Shown piece by piece: positions 44,725 through 57,500 of a DNA stretch of 64,000 nucleotides. The translations under genes and the position numbers were made by a program. How positions within the stretch are numbered: the stretch's first letter is position 1; every line of letters begins with the position of its first letter. This DNA comes from Tubiluchus corallicola. Taxonomy: Eukaryota; Priapulida; Priapulimorpha; Priapulimorphida; Tubiluchidae. The notes under the pieces are model-generated. The model had not been told where the DNA came from. It did no database searches and saw only the letters and a list, made by a program, of their open reading frames with translations. The stretch spans positions 1-64,000 of the forward strand of contig JAQGDQ010000193.1 of NCBI GenBank assembly GCA_030141605.1, read 5' to 3'.

Positions 44725-47700
44725 TTTTAGACTCGAATTGATAAAATTGCAATTATTGCATGTTCTAATATCTATATCGTCTTTCTTTTTCCTTCCGTTG
44801 TAAGATTGCCATTGTCCATGTTCCAAGTGGAAGTGGCCCATAGACTAAAATAGTTTTAGTAAAAACGAATTAGTAAAACTAGTAAACAATGTCTTGTGCT
44901 GTATTATATAAGCTGCATGCAAGAAACATTAACATAAATTGCAGCACAGTTAATAAATATCAAAAGGCCGCAACAGACCACAGCAATAAGTACTACATAA
45001 AATTTTCCAATTGCTAATTTTGTTAATTTCTCAAAGTACAGAGTTTACAATACACATTTATGCATTCCAACACTGTGTTACACTGCCAGACCTTAATGAA
45101 CTTTGCAAACCATCCTTTTGGTAATAAGATTCCAAAAGTAAAGATCTTGAAATTTTTCTCTTACTGAAGAAAGATGCCTCCACCTATTTTCTCTTACAAA
45201 GAAACATGCATTATTTATAAACAATTGAACAGAACTAAAACAAACACCAGTGCCTGTTCAATGTCTTATCTTAGGTGGTTAGAGAGCTATCCTTGGTTAA
45301 TGTGGTAAGTTCTGGTCACACCACACTGAGAATTTGAGTAGTGGGCCTGCTGTTTATTGCTAGGTTTTGAGCCAACCTGTCAAAAAAAACATTCTCTCTC
45401 TTTGAAAACTTATACAATTAAACCAAGACCTACTGTCTTGAAACTTATTTATACCATATTAAAACTGCCAATGATACAAAATTATAACTAAAAATATGCA
45501 TGCAGCAAACTCATTGATGAAAACTGACTTGCTACAAACTACGAGAATTGCTAACCTTGATTGATCCCAGATAAACAAGGAAAGGCCTTTTCATGGCAAG
45601 GATATGAGTCCTCATTTAAGCATCGAATTGGAGCAAAATGATCCACATCTCACGCAGAATGTGCCAGCAGTTGTCACAAAATGCGACACAGAATGGGCAC
45701 AGAAAAACAGAAGCATTTGCTTGGTCAGGTCATCCCAAATTGTAAAGTGATTGATGGTAAAATTTCATAATGTTCAGGCAACTTCAATCAGTGCAAAACT
45801 AGGGGCAAGCAGTACTGTGTTTTCGTTTTCACATTGCAAGCAAATCAACCATTTTAATGTTAAAAGAAAACAGTGGGATTGGGATTTTGAATATTGTATC
45901 TCATTTTGAGGAACGGTAAAAAGTACACGTTTGAATATCTATAATAATGCCAAAATGTTTTTGATAATTAAATAATGGGTTAAAAACTTAATTAACACCC
46001 GTCGAGTTCAGCTAATTATGACGTCAAAAATGGACATCATTTTCAAGAGCACAAACATTCCACGAGCGTGTTGCATGTGTTTGCCATAGCGACAATTGAA
46101 GTAAACTGCTACTGTACAACATTTAGTGTGATACTCAAAACTCCCCAAATTTTAAGTTTAAAAGCTTAAATTCCAAAGTTTACCTTTGGGTTCACGCATG
46201 AACTCTCAAACTTGTGCACAACATCACAACTGAACAACGACTGAACTACATACAGCACTAGTGCCCATCTAACTAGCGAATGGCAAAATACATGTAACTA
46301 GCCGCATGAAGAGGAAATTAGATTTCTATAGAAATAATCCTTATATGTAAGTCATTCTTGAAAATCCTTTCAAAACTTTATAGGTTAGAATATTTTAAGC
46401 TATAGTTTAAGATTGGATCCGGTTTTCTATTAGCAATCACTTCGAAGATCACAATCACTTTGAAAGACAAACATTTTTCCATCCTCTGTTTTAATGTAAA
46501 AATTTTTCAGTGTATCTTAGTAGTGTTACGATATGCCTTTAATAGCATATCACATGCGGTAACAGAACTCTTTGTAGTGATGGTATGGTTCTTACAGAAC
46601 AATAGCAGATAAAAATAGCTATGTGGTCACAGTGTGTGCCTATTGCTTAGCAACCAAGGTAGCTATCGCCAGACCAATTAGATAAATGGATGGGTGACCA
46701 CACAAACAACTATTTCTAGGCAGATTCATCGTAAACCACGAAGATGTATAATCATACAAAAGAGCCCGATCCTTGTGCAATTAATATTTATGTGTCACAT
46801 TTCAGAAACTTACTTTAGAAAATAAAGCTAGATCTAGCCTACCATAACAATGCACTTTAAATACGCCTTGCCAATGAGAATCAAATCTTGACTTTCATAC
46901 TTCTAACACGATTTTTTTTTCAATTCTTGTCATGTGTGGCTCATTTACAGGAAGACAAAAAACAGGAAATCATGGTTGTTGAACTGATGACACAATGCAT
47001 CTCGTACCATTAAAACAGAAGTCCCAGAAATTGCTTAATGAGAAAAATTTAACTAATCAGAAATTGTCTAACTGCAATACTGGGACACACATGTTAGTAA
47101 GTAAGTAAGTCATTTATTTATCACCTCTAACACTGAATACAGGACACATAACAACAACATCATTTAGTATGAGGGTATTAGGACTGATATGACAATATAT
47201 TTTACAAACTGTATAAAAAAGATTAAGCAGCTTATGACCAACAATAGACCTCCACAAAATGCACCACAAAGCCTACATTATTATACAAGTTAACTTATAA
47301 AATAGCAACAAACAGCAAAACACAGAAAAAGCAGTTCAGTGTTCCGTGGAGGCAATGGATACACTTAAATCTTTTAAATAAGTACTTGTATCTGGCTTTT
47401 AATATACAGCCATGGCAGCACACTGTAATATAGTCAATTATCTCTTAATTTCTAATTGGGCCTATTGCCTAATGAAGATTACTGCTAGTGTTAAACAATA
47501 ACACAGTGATGCAGCTGGCATAGTTTATACACTAATAAAATCTTAGTGGAAGATGTATGCAGGCTCGAGCAGCTGTTTCCCAAAAAATGGCGATTTAACA
47601 GTTTGCATGGTCACTGATGGCTAACATACAAAGCACACACAAAGGATAGGCTTATGCAAAGCTTGAAATCTCACAGGCCAACTTCACCAGTTATAATTAA

Positions 47701-48149
47701 CTATAAACTTCGAGCATAGTATTACTTGCTTCCACTAACACTATAATATAATATCATATTTACACTACATCATGACAACTTCAAAACGACACAGTCATAG
47801 CCTCTCAACAACCGGCAAACTCTCAGATACAGCAATATTTACAGTACGACAATGTTTACCTCAAACTTTTGCTTTTTAAATCTTTTAAAGCTAACTAAAG
47901 GCAGTCTGACAGAATACAGGAGATCCAGTAATAACTCGTTTGCCCACTATTCCTGCATCCACGTTAACAACGAAATAATGAGGCCATTAAAAGGTTATTT
48001 AAAACTTTGATTATATGGAATAATTAAAATGCATAATGTATAATTACACCGCTACGTGAATAATGTGATTCAGCAAAGCAACTACAGCTTGCAGCTCGCT
48101 GTAAACACGCCGACACGGTTCGCGCTGTTTGTAAGTGTTGATCACGTGA
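44725..48149. other. Intergenic stretch without recognised gene
   Basis: AT-rich, only short frames. It contains the second copy of the dispersed repeat. A GTAAGTAAGTCATTTATTTA word at 47,098 resembles retroelement tails but is too short to call. Confidence 0.5.
46138..46425. repeat. Dispersed repeat, copy 2
   Basis: Diverged partner of 35862-36206: TTCACGCATGAACTCTCAAAC, TAGCGAATGGCAAAATACAT, TATAGTTTAAGATTGGATCC. Confidence 0.65.
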
Positions 48150-48445
48150 TAAATTCAATTTCAATTCAATTTAGTTTTATTGCGCAAATACAAAAATGTA
48201 TCATGGCAAAAACAATTACAAAAAAATCAAAGTACAAGACCAAATACAAAATATAACAAGTACAATTATGCAACGCTGCAAAACCATGAGTTTTAACTTA
48301 TTTAATTTCAACTCATCTCAATTTATATTTCACAAATACAATAGTGTATCATGTAAAAAAGTACAATTACAAAATAAAAAATCAAAGCACAAGAAATGCA
48401 AAATATAACAAATATAATTACGCAACGTCGCACAAATATGAGTTT
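48150..48445 (-). repeat. Degenerate tandem of a retroelement-like 3' end, minus orientation
   Basis: TTCAATTCAATTTAGTTTTA with TTGCGCAAATACAAAAATGT starts a roughly 145-base unit that recurs from about 48,310. Reversed, it ends in AAACTAAATTGAATTGAA, like the 3' tails of many invertebrate non-LTR elements. No reverse transcriptase is visible. Confidence 0.45.
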
Positions 48446-48959
48446 GTACAACTTACTTAAATAACCTACTTAAATCTAATAAGAAACTATGTGCGCTTAT
48501 GAAATAATGCTTTTATGCTACAACTACAAAGAACTAGTAAAAATACTAAACTTTAGTAATTAAAATAATCACAAATGACATTAAACTACACAATCATAGC
48601 ACAAAGCCATTACTACGCACGAGCAGTACTATTAACACAAAACCCGCACACTATCTATCGAACTACCATTACACTGATACAATCTCTGATCTGGTCATCT
48701 ATCTATACATCTACGACATCAATGCAAAAAACTTTTGGCAACAACTTCGATTCCTAGGGAAGAAGAAATCAGCACTTTGGCAGCAGACTCTAACCAATTT
48801 TTTTCAACTTTCATTATTTTGTTTTTATAAGCTTTCATTTAAAAAACTTGTGCTGATACCTAATACTTCTAGGTCATTTTTCTCTTTCCATAGCTAAGTT
48901 ATACCATTTGTATGTAACTGTGATGTTAGTATCAGTATACTGTATCCTAACATTTTATG

Positions 48960-49050
48960 AAATTTTTAACGGGTTATGTAGTATTCACGTGTATTGCTTT
49001 GCCAATGTACATTGTATGTATTTGTGCAAATAAAACTGAATTGAATTGAT
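48960..49050 (+). repeat. Non-LTR retroelement-like 3' end, plus orientation
   Basis: GTATTTGTGCAAATAAAACTG followed by AATTGAATTGA. This is the same type of tail as at 48,150 but pointing the other way, so the two ends face outward from an approximately 900-base block. Confidence 0.45.
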
Positions 49051-51029
49051 CATAGAGTTAGTTAGGCATGATACTTGATGGCGATATACTCTTCTAATTT
49101 CTAAAGCCTTTCCACTATTCTGAAGATCGTGGCTGGAGTGGTTGCCAGTGCCAGGTGACCATTATGTGTGGTCTTTCGCCACCCCATCTCAGTACAGCTT
49201 GTAAAATTTGTGCTCAATCAAATAATTCTTGTAATAATTGTTATACTGATGACATGATGACATCATAAATGACTGGAATGAAACAAATTAGCCTAAATCT
49301 AGCTGTGAAGTTACCACTGCAAAAAGGATTGTTGGTAAGATCTGTGTTGTGCAAGTCGAAAACTTGTGGTGACTTTTCTGATCCTTGGTCGAAGGATTTA
49401 TCTCCCGGAAAACAGGCAATGAGCTGTATTCTGAATGGCCCTACTAACGTCTGCCATTAGTGTTGCAACCAGAATCCTATTCAAGTTGTCAACTGATACC
49501 GGAAACAAACTGAAACCACATACGTTCACCCGAGGCATTGTTGTTATTAATATGTTATATTATGAGCAACTGAGCTATGCACGCTGGTTTTGATTAGTCC
49601 AATTGTATATCATATATTTGCTGGCAACTTGGCATACTAATAATAGTCAGACCTGCATGTATCATCCTAAAAAAACTTCAGTTTGGTGTATCAAGTATCT
49701 GCTTTGAAGCATATCTCATCCTATACTATCCAACATAGAATTTACACTAGATTCATAATATAACATTGAACATCCTTAATCAGCCGTTTTACAGATGTGC
49801 TATGTATGAGGGAGACCATGCCGAAGTCACAAACTCCAATTGCCATCTCATCAGGCTACATTTACCAAATGCCTTTCTAATCAGCTATTGTGTCCTTGAC
49901 ATCTCGGAAGTCACACCTTGAGTCACTTGATTGCAGTAATTGCACCAATGCATTACGCATTAGTGTAGAACATCAATTTTTGAGATTTCCTTGCTTACAA
50001 AGATATGGAAAAAAGGAAATTGAAGATCTTAACATACCTTTGATGGACATGTAAATAACAATATTATCTGCAACCAATCCCACTGTGCATGTTATTCCCC
50101 GTGAAATGTACAGGGAAAATGGTACAGGTCCCAAAACTAAGCCCTGGAATGCACTTCAGGAAAAATCAATGAAAACTCAAAATTCTGTTAACAGATACTT
50201 TATGTATTCACTGTTCAGTTTGATAGGAAGCATCTCATCATGTCCTGGGTGGGACTTTCATCTAATGTTGTAAAACCGCAACTTATACCAGTCCAAAGCT
50301 TGTGATGGCCAACCTCATTGGAGGCTCACTGAAATTCATGTGTAAGGCTTCAGTTTACATCTTTAAATAACGACCTGAGTTTCTCTAGGCAGTAATTCTC
50401 CACACCTAAGTTGATTGTGAATTACCTGCATAGCTGTAGGATAATGCATTTCATAATCTCGCAAGAAACACTGAACTGTAAAATACAATCAAAAAGAACA
50501 ACGGTTGCTTCAGGCTTATAGGTTTTCCGCTTATCCCAGGCACTCGGCAACCTTCCGTTAGATTAGGATTGCTGGAAGGCATGTGTTAACATTGGCATCA
50601 GCTCATCATCATAGTCGTATAGCATTCTAATTGAGTTACATCTGGTCCACTTAGTCTAACCTTATACTAGTTTTTAAAATTATGTTTCAAAAGCATTAAT
50701 ATGCACTCCACTTGGTAGTGTTTCAACTTTCTAAATCCCCAATGCAAGGATATTTTTATTGCCTTGGTTTGCCTGTCCTATAAAAATGCAGGTTAAGTAG
50801 TTCAGTCTGCTTACAGAGTTGAAAATTCTTGGAATACCCAGTGTTTATCAACAATAAAATGTTAAAATCATTTTTCAAGCTGTTTCCAAAAATGTCATTC
50901 ATGTAGCGACTGTGGGATTCTTGTGCTAATCTTTGCAACTATTTTGGATCTACTATGATTGGATGTGCATTTAAAACAGATAACATACATAAATGTGTAG
51001 AGTATCAATTCATATTCCCAGTTATTCTG
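49051..51029. other. Intergenic stretch upstream of TADA2B
   Basis: I see no gene, repeat family or structured RNA here. Confidence 0.5.
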
Positions 51030-51465
51030 GGCTGAGTGTAGCGGAATGCGCAGTGTGCTACGTCAAATCATTAACATTGGACCGTGGCGGCATCGCGCGG
51101 GTGAAGTTTGAAGGAAAATACGAAAATATTTCTTTTTTGGTCTAATAAAAGAAAACTATTGTTCTGTTACATTTTTATATCGAGTATTTGTTAAACGATA
51201 TGAATAAAAACGGCGTTGTATTTAGTCAAGTATTTTCTGTTTTTATTTTTATATTGCGTTAGTCGTTCAAATTTTTGAACTGCCGCCAAACGAACCGGGG
51301 TCAAGATTTGCTGTTTTGACGCGAAAAGGAAGTGAGAAATTACAATGGCGGACAGGGTTTGGTCCGTTGAACTTGATAAAAGTAAAGTCAGTTGAAGCAA
51401 TAAGTGTGTTATGAGGTCTGTAAGCATAGTAATCATATGCTAATCAGCAGAACTGTGGAAATGTT
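51030..51465 (+). promoter_or_regulatory. TADA2B: Probable TADA2B promoter and 5' leader
   Basis: The stretch before the start codon is richer in CpG than its surroundings (gcatcgcgcggg, gccgccaaacgaacc, gacgcgaaaag). It has no clear TATA box. ACAATGGCGG at 51342-51351 resembles a YY1 site of the kind found near start sites of housekeeping genes. Its ATG opens a 16-codon upstream ORF (51345-51395, ending in TGA). Confidence 0.45.
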
Positions 51466-51558
51466 ATGTCTTCTTTAAGGTGCACGTACTGTCAGGAAGA
51501 TATATGTAGTGTAGGATTGAACTGTGTTGAGTGTGACGATTTCAATCTTTGTTTACAA
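51466..51558 (+). CDS. TADA2B: TADA2B exon 1: start and first half of ZZ finger
   Basis: ATG at 51466 gives MSSLRCTYCQEDICSVGLNC then VECDDFNLCLQ, with the CxxC pairs of the ZZ finger. The preceding ATG at 51461 is out of frame. Donor CAA|gtaagt, phase 0. Confidence 0.92.
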
Positions 51559-54500
51559 GTAAGTATCACAACTATATTTTACGTTACAACTATCCTATTG
51601 TAAAATTTGCGATGTCCTTATCTGATAAAAATTGTCAGCCATGGTGGTATTTTATCTGTCTGAAAAGTGTACAAGTAATTACCTTTACCTGTACCTTACC
51701 GTAATCTGCGGTAATGTTTACAGGTTATTGATAGTGATAAATGGTTCTTAGTGTACTTGGAATTGATTCCTTTCTTAACAGATGGCGTCGTCACGTTTCA
51801 TGTGTTATCTGTTCTTTTCTATATCATGTAATGTTTGCAACGCCGGATAGAAAAATTGTTGAACTGTTAACTGCTCACTGTTAACTGTTGATATACTTCA
51901 CAGTATGATATTATTGGCTTTAAAGAAGTAGCTGAGCCACTTAAAAGCTTGAGTAAGTTTGTTTAACGGAACATGTTTCAGAACATTGCAAAATCTAACT
52001 TAAGAAGCATACGGCACTTACATGATTTAATAAGTTTCTAACAGCACACCAGCATAGTTACGAACTTGGTCAAGTTAGATGAGCAGCTGAAATCAACAAG
52101 AAATCTGTTTCTAAACAGGAAGAAAGTCAAAAATTCTCTGCAGCTCGCGTTATAAATGTTTCCTGAGCACGTAGTGATGGTTCTTCAGTTCCACAGTTTG
52201 AAGCTCATTTAGACCGACTCTGTGCCAATCATCCTGAGAACTACATTGATCCTAGATTTCTGCAGTGGCAGCAAAGTGCTTTGTTGAGGGAACCTGACAC
52301 TTCATCATGGTAGAAGAACACAACGATACTGTTTTCCAGATAATATCATTAGTGTAACCACCTACTAGAATATTCAACGTGAATAAAGCATCCAGAGAAG
52401 ATTGGAAGGGTAAAAAGCGATCATTTATGCTTAACTCCTATCCACATGATAAGCTGTAAGCTATAAATTTTTGGGGGTGTAAAAATGGAAGACATCGTTC
52501 ATGATAGCTGTTTCTAAGTGTAGAGCCTTCGATTTTCCGTTTCAAAATTCAGCAAATTCTATTTCAAAGAATTCTTCAATTCTGCTTTACAGAAATTAGA
52601 AGCTGCAAGGCCTAGTATTTTCTTTAAGTTATGCAATATGTGAAAGATGGTAAATAAAAAAATGCACGAATTAAGCATGTAGTCAGACATTTTTTCGTTT
52701 ATATAACATAAAAACACCAACATTTAATTTTCAGTTTTAAAGACAAACAAAATCTATGCTATACACAAAATTTTGAGAATTCTATCCCATCATCTTTGTA
52801 CAAATCGTCGCGAAATTGCCTGGTTCTTTCATGAGCTGTTACACTCACAGCTGGTGCAGATCGTTTTACTTTCTTTTGTCGTACACTACCTTCATCGCCA
52901 ATTTTAAAAGTTGTACTAAATAGGCTTGATTTCTGATCAAAAAAGATAGAGTTTAAATAAATTCTAAAAATAAAGACAAAAAATTCACAGATGTGCTCTT
53001 TGTGGGAATGTGGGAAGTCTTTTTATGCTCATTGTTGATATTTGTTACAAGCTGACGCTAAAGAATTTCCTGTATTTCTCGTTGCAAACACAAAAACAAA
53101 CATAGTGAAAAAATGTAGTATGTGCAGTTTGCACATTTAAAAGCAAATCTCAGAGGAGAGTTTCTAGCAAAATTGTGAAAAACTGAAAAAAATGTTTAAT
53201 TCTGCAAGAAAGTAGCAAGTAAACTTTGTCTTTAGTTAAATTAAGTTTGCAGAAAAGTTTTTGTAGCTATTTTCATTTGTAGTACATTTTTAGGACATAC
53301 AACGTATGGAATTTCAATTTCTTATCCAAGTTGTCAAGCACACTTTTGTAAAGACATCACTGAACTTAGTAGGCCCAGTTGGATCATCAGTACTCAACAT
53401 GTATTTTTTAAATTCATCAACAAATCGAATTTGTAAGCTGTAACAGTCCACTATATATGTGTGTGTGTGCGTGCGTGCGTGTGTGTGAAATACGTATTTC
53501 ACCTTAGAAATAAGTATTGAGTTATTTAAAGGAAAATCGGATGATTGTGTAGAGTTCAGTTCTGAAACACGAGTTCAGAATAAAGAATGCTCTAATATAT
53601 TGAAAACTATGACAGCTTATTTTACATCATAGCTTAGATTAAATAATAATTACCTCGGATACTCAAATTTCGTTATACTTTCAAAGCTACGTGCGGCTCA
53701 GTGAATCTACCAAGATTGGCAGCGACACTTTTTTGTCAAGTGCGCGTGGCCAACAAACAGAAGGCGGTACCGTGTTAACCATGTGTGTTAGTTTCATGAC
53801 GTCATGTGATGTAAAGCCCATTTTCGTGACATCATGCATTTAAGCACAACTGTAACACCTATGCAAATGTGCTTGACGCGCAAATGCAGACGCCTGCCAT
53901 TGCACAAACTGTGGTTAGTTCTGATGTAAGCAATAGCAGTGTTGCCATTAATTAACTTTCTAAGCTAATTATTCAAATATAAGAAACAATTGCTAACTTC
54001 TATAGGCAAGAAAATGTATATTTTAGGCAGTAAATTAAAATCAGATTGAGTCTAAACAATCGTCCGGTCTTCCTTTAAGGTATTATCCCTGGACTATGAC
54101 CTAAACGTAATTATTATTATTATTATCTGCTAGTCTTATATAGACCTAATTACAATTGTGTATAAAATTGTAAACATTAACTTAACTCTTGCAGCAAGAG
54201 CTGACAAGTTTTTTCAACTCTGTGTCCAGTGATACAAAATTTTTTGTTGCCTTGTATTGCAGGATGTGAATTTACAAAGCCCTAATGACATTCTAAGTAC
54301 CACCACAGAGCTATTAATCCTAACTACCACCACAGAGCTACTATGTTGTGAATGTGTGAAGGCATAAGCCTAATGATCAAAAAAATAATTTATATGTAAA
54401 GCTGGCTGATCTCAACAATTTAATTAATTAATATGGTTACTAAAATGACTCTAATATGTCTTTCATCTTTTTATCCACCATGAAATTCATAATGATTCAT

Positions 54501-57500
54501 GATGTTTCGTCTCATTGTATCCATTTTAAAAGATGTTTTAAAATTACGCATTCATTTTCACATCATTCCTGCACCTTAGTTTTGTGAAGATTCACCAACA
54601 TTATTTACTGTTAAACAGAGTTTTTTATTCTTTGCCATTTTTTCTACTGTAATGTTGTAATTCAATTCTGTTTCTTTTACAGTGTGCATCTTGTGGTGTT
54701 GAGGTTGGTGGACATAAGAAGAGCCATGATTACAAAGTTGTGGTGAGTCTAAAAAGTTTAAGCAGTATTTATGAATTAGAAGTAGTTTGGGGCAAGGTTG
54801 GCACTGTCAAGAATTTCTTTTCTTGCGAAAATAATTCCTTCATCGGAAGAGTATGGAGCATCATGATCGTGGAATGGTAACTAAATGTGTACGTCTAAAA
54901 CTTTTGCCTCTGGTCACTTGACCTTATAAGTGAAATTAAAAGCTGCAGTACGTAACCTTATTGATAGACTGAATATAGATATATGTGTATGCAAATATAT
55001 ATATATATATGTGTGTGTGTGTGTATGCTTGTATAGACATTTTTCATCTCATCTGAATGTAGACTTGAAAAAATATTTGTAGTCACTGAACTACCGTGGA
55101 AATTGGTGATCATTTTTAAAACTCTTCATTTGCTTGATGTCATGTGAAAATTGTAGTAATAAGTTTTGTAACTTTGAACCCTGTAACGCAACTGTTTGTG
55201 CGGGTGGACGAGGTGTTTTGATGGGTAAAGCTAAAAAGTGAAGCTAAACAGTGTTTGATTTGCATATCAAGATACCTTGAATTATTGAACTATATTCAGG
55301 AAACTAGAAGGTCTTGGATTCGAGATCCAGTCGAGTTGCAAAATTTTTTACAGACTTTCTAATTTGATCTTGCTCTCCTGTATTTATATGATTTGTTGTG
55401 ACCCACAACATTCTGAAGTTAATGACATTCAACTGTTCATCAAGAGTATAAATTTACATTATATCAACTTTTCCCTTCTCGTTTTTGAAATACACACAGC
55501 AATGTTTATTCAAAAGCACCTCTGGGTCAAAGTGGTGATAAATTTTGAAAAAAAAAATACTGTAAAAAGTGCCTATAAACGATTGACATGCCTGATCAAC
55601 GTCGGGAGATAATAGTGCACTTAAATTAAATCTTGACAGCAGATTTAAGAAAATAATGATCATCAAAGCTTTTATATTTCCAAATTTTCTAAAGTAATAG
55701 TATTTTAACCTTTTCAGATTTCATATGTCCCAGATTTATATAAGACCCAATTCAATGGGTCAATATAGAACAGAGTTTACACATACTAGTAATGGGTGTC
55801 AACACCGATGTCCCAGTCTCCCAGAAAACCAATCTGGACATTTGTTATAATAATATTTAAACATGGCTAACTTGTATGGTAAAACATAAGTCGTGTGGTA
55901 AATACAACTGTTTTCATTTATTAACTAACGTGGACTATATATATAAAGTGTTGCAAGATTACGTGTTTAGCAGAGGAATATAGTTTTGTCATTGATTAGG
56001 TATGATTATTAATAGGGGCTTTCTTATTGTTAGAACTTTTTGAAAATAGTTTGAACCGAGCTACATTGCTTTACGGAGACCTGTAAAAAGTGAAACATAA
56101 AAAATTCATGCTCTTTACACATAATTTTAATGCCCACCATTTCAATGTTAGTTTGTAGCCTTGTCTCCTGTGTATAGCAATAAATTATGTAAAGTAAAAA
56201 AATCTTCATCAAAGTTTTATTTTACAAGTTTCCGCCCTTTCTTCAAAGGCATTTAAAACCCATTTTAAGTACCTTCAAAGTTGTTCTGTTGTGCCGATAC
56301 CTCCACATTTGCACATAAAGAAAATTTTTTCTTTGTGTGTTTTCTGGGCTATTTTGTGCTCAAATGCTGGAATTGATGATTATAATACTGAAGTGTTTAT
56401 AATGTCCATTTAGACTGAAAATGGTTGTGGTGTTACATGCTCACTGATCAACTCCTTTACTTTACTCGGACGTGTGTAGCTTTTATTCCCGTCTTTTACC
56501 ACTCGAATTATAAGATGTCTTTTTGCTTTGACATCTAGGTTAGAAATCTTTCGTATTTTGTCTTTACAGTTAAAAGTAGAGTTTCAGTTCTGATTTGACA
56601 TGGTTGCTAGAGAACGGAAAGTTCAAGAACAACTTGAATATGTTTGCCTCTCTTCTGTACCGCGTGAAACGGTTATGCAACTTCTTTCATGTGACGCTTG
56701 CCAAATTTTCAGCCTAGATGTTGATGGTTAAGGTTGTTTAAAGTGTACTATTTTAAACCTTCTATTGTCTCTTTCTAATTCTATTGTACTGTAATCCTGG
56801 ATTTGGCGTTTTATAATTATGCAACGTAATTATTTGACTGTTTCTATTGAATGTATAATTACAGGAATCCCAGCTTAAATTCTTAGTAAGCCACCGGAAA
56901 TTAATGCAGAAAATGCTACAACAGATGGAATAATTAAGTAATCGCGGAAGTTCTTTCCAGCATTAACACTTTCTCTTCTTTAACAGACATTTCCGTTTAT
57001 AGAATTGAGTTTTTTAAATAAAAGCGTCTGCTATGGTTGTCACGCTTGGCCTGGCAGCTCTGTTCAATACTGTAAGAAGCTAATAACAGGATAGCCAATC
57101 AGAAACTTTAGCTACTACTGTATGTGACGCTAGCGTCATCTCTCGACGGCGTGCCTCTTGCTGTTAGTGACTTGTAAAAGGGATACAGCATAGCATGTGG
57201 AGCAAACAAAGGTCTGGGCCCTGTAGGCTAGTCTCTGTAGACTGTAGATTTTCTGCAATTGATCGCAATGATGCTTGGACTGCACAGGTCATACTAGTGT
57301 ACCAGGTGTATGCCTTTGTTCGGGCGTATTTTATACAGGTTTATTTCTTTGTTTGCTGATTGTACGGAGCTTTGTAAAATGTCTTGTCAGTGTCATATAG
57401 TCGTTTTGCACACATCAAAGTCTCGGGTGACGTTTTTGGAATTCTCGGTAGCTGTGTAATTCATACGGTGCCTGGGTAGAAGCCGTATTTCCTGTGTGAT

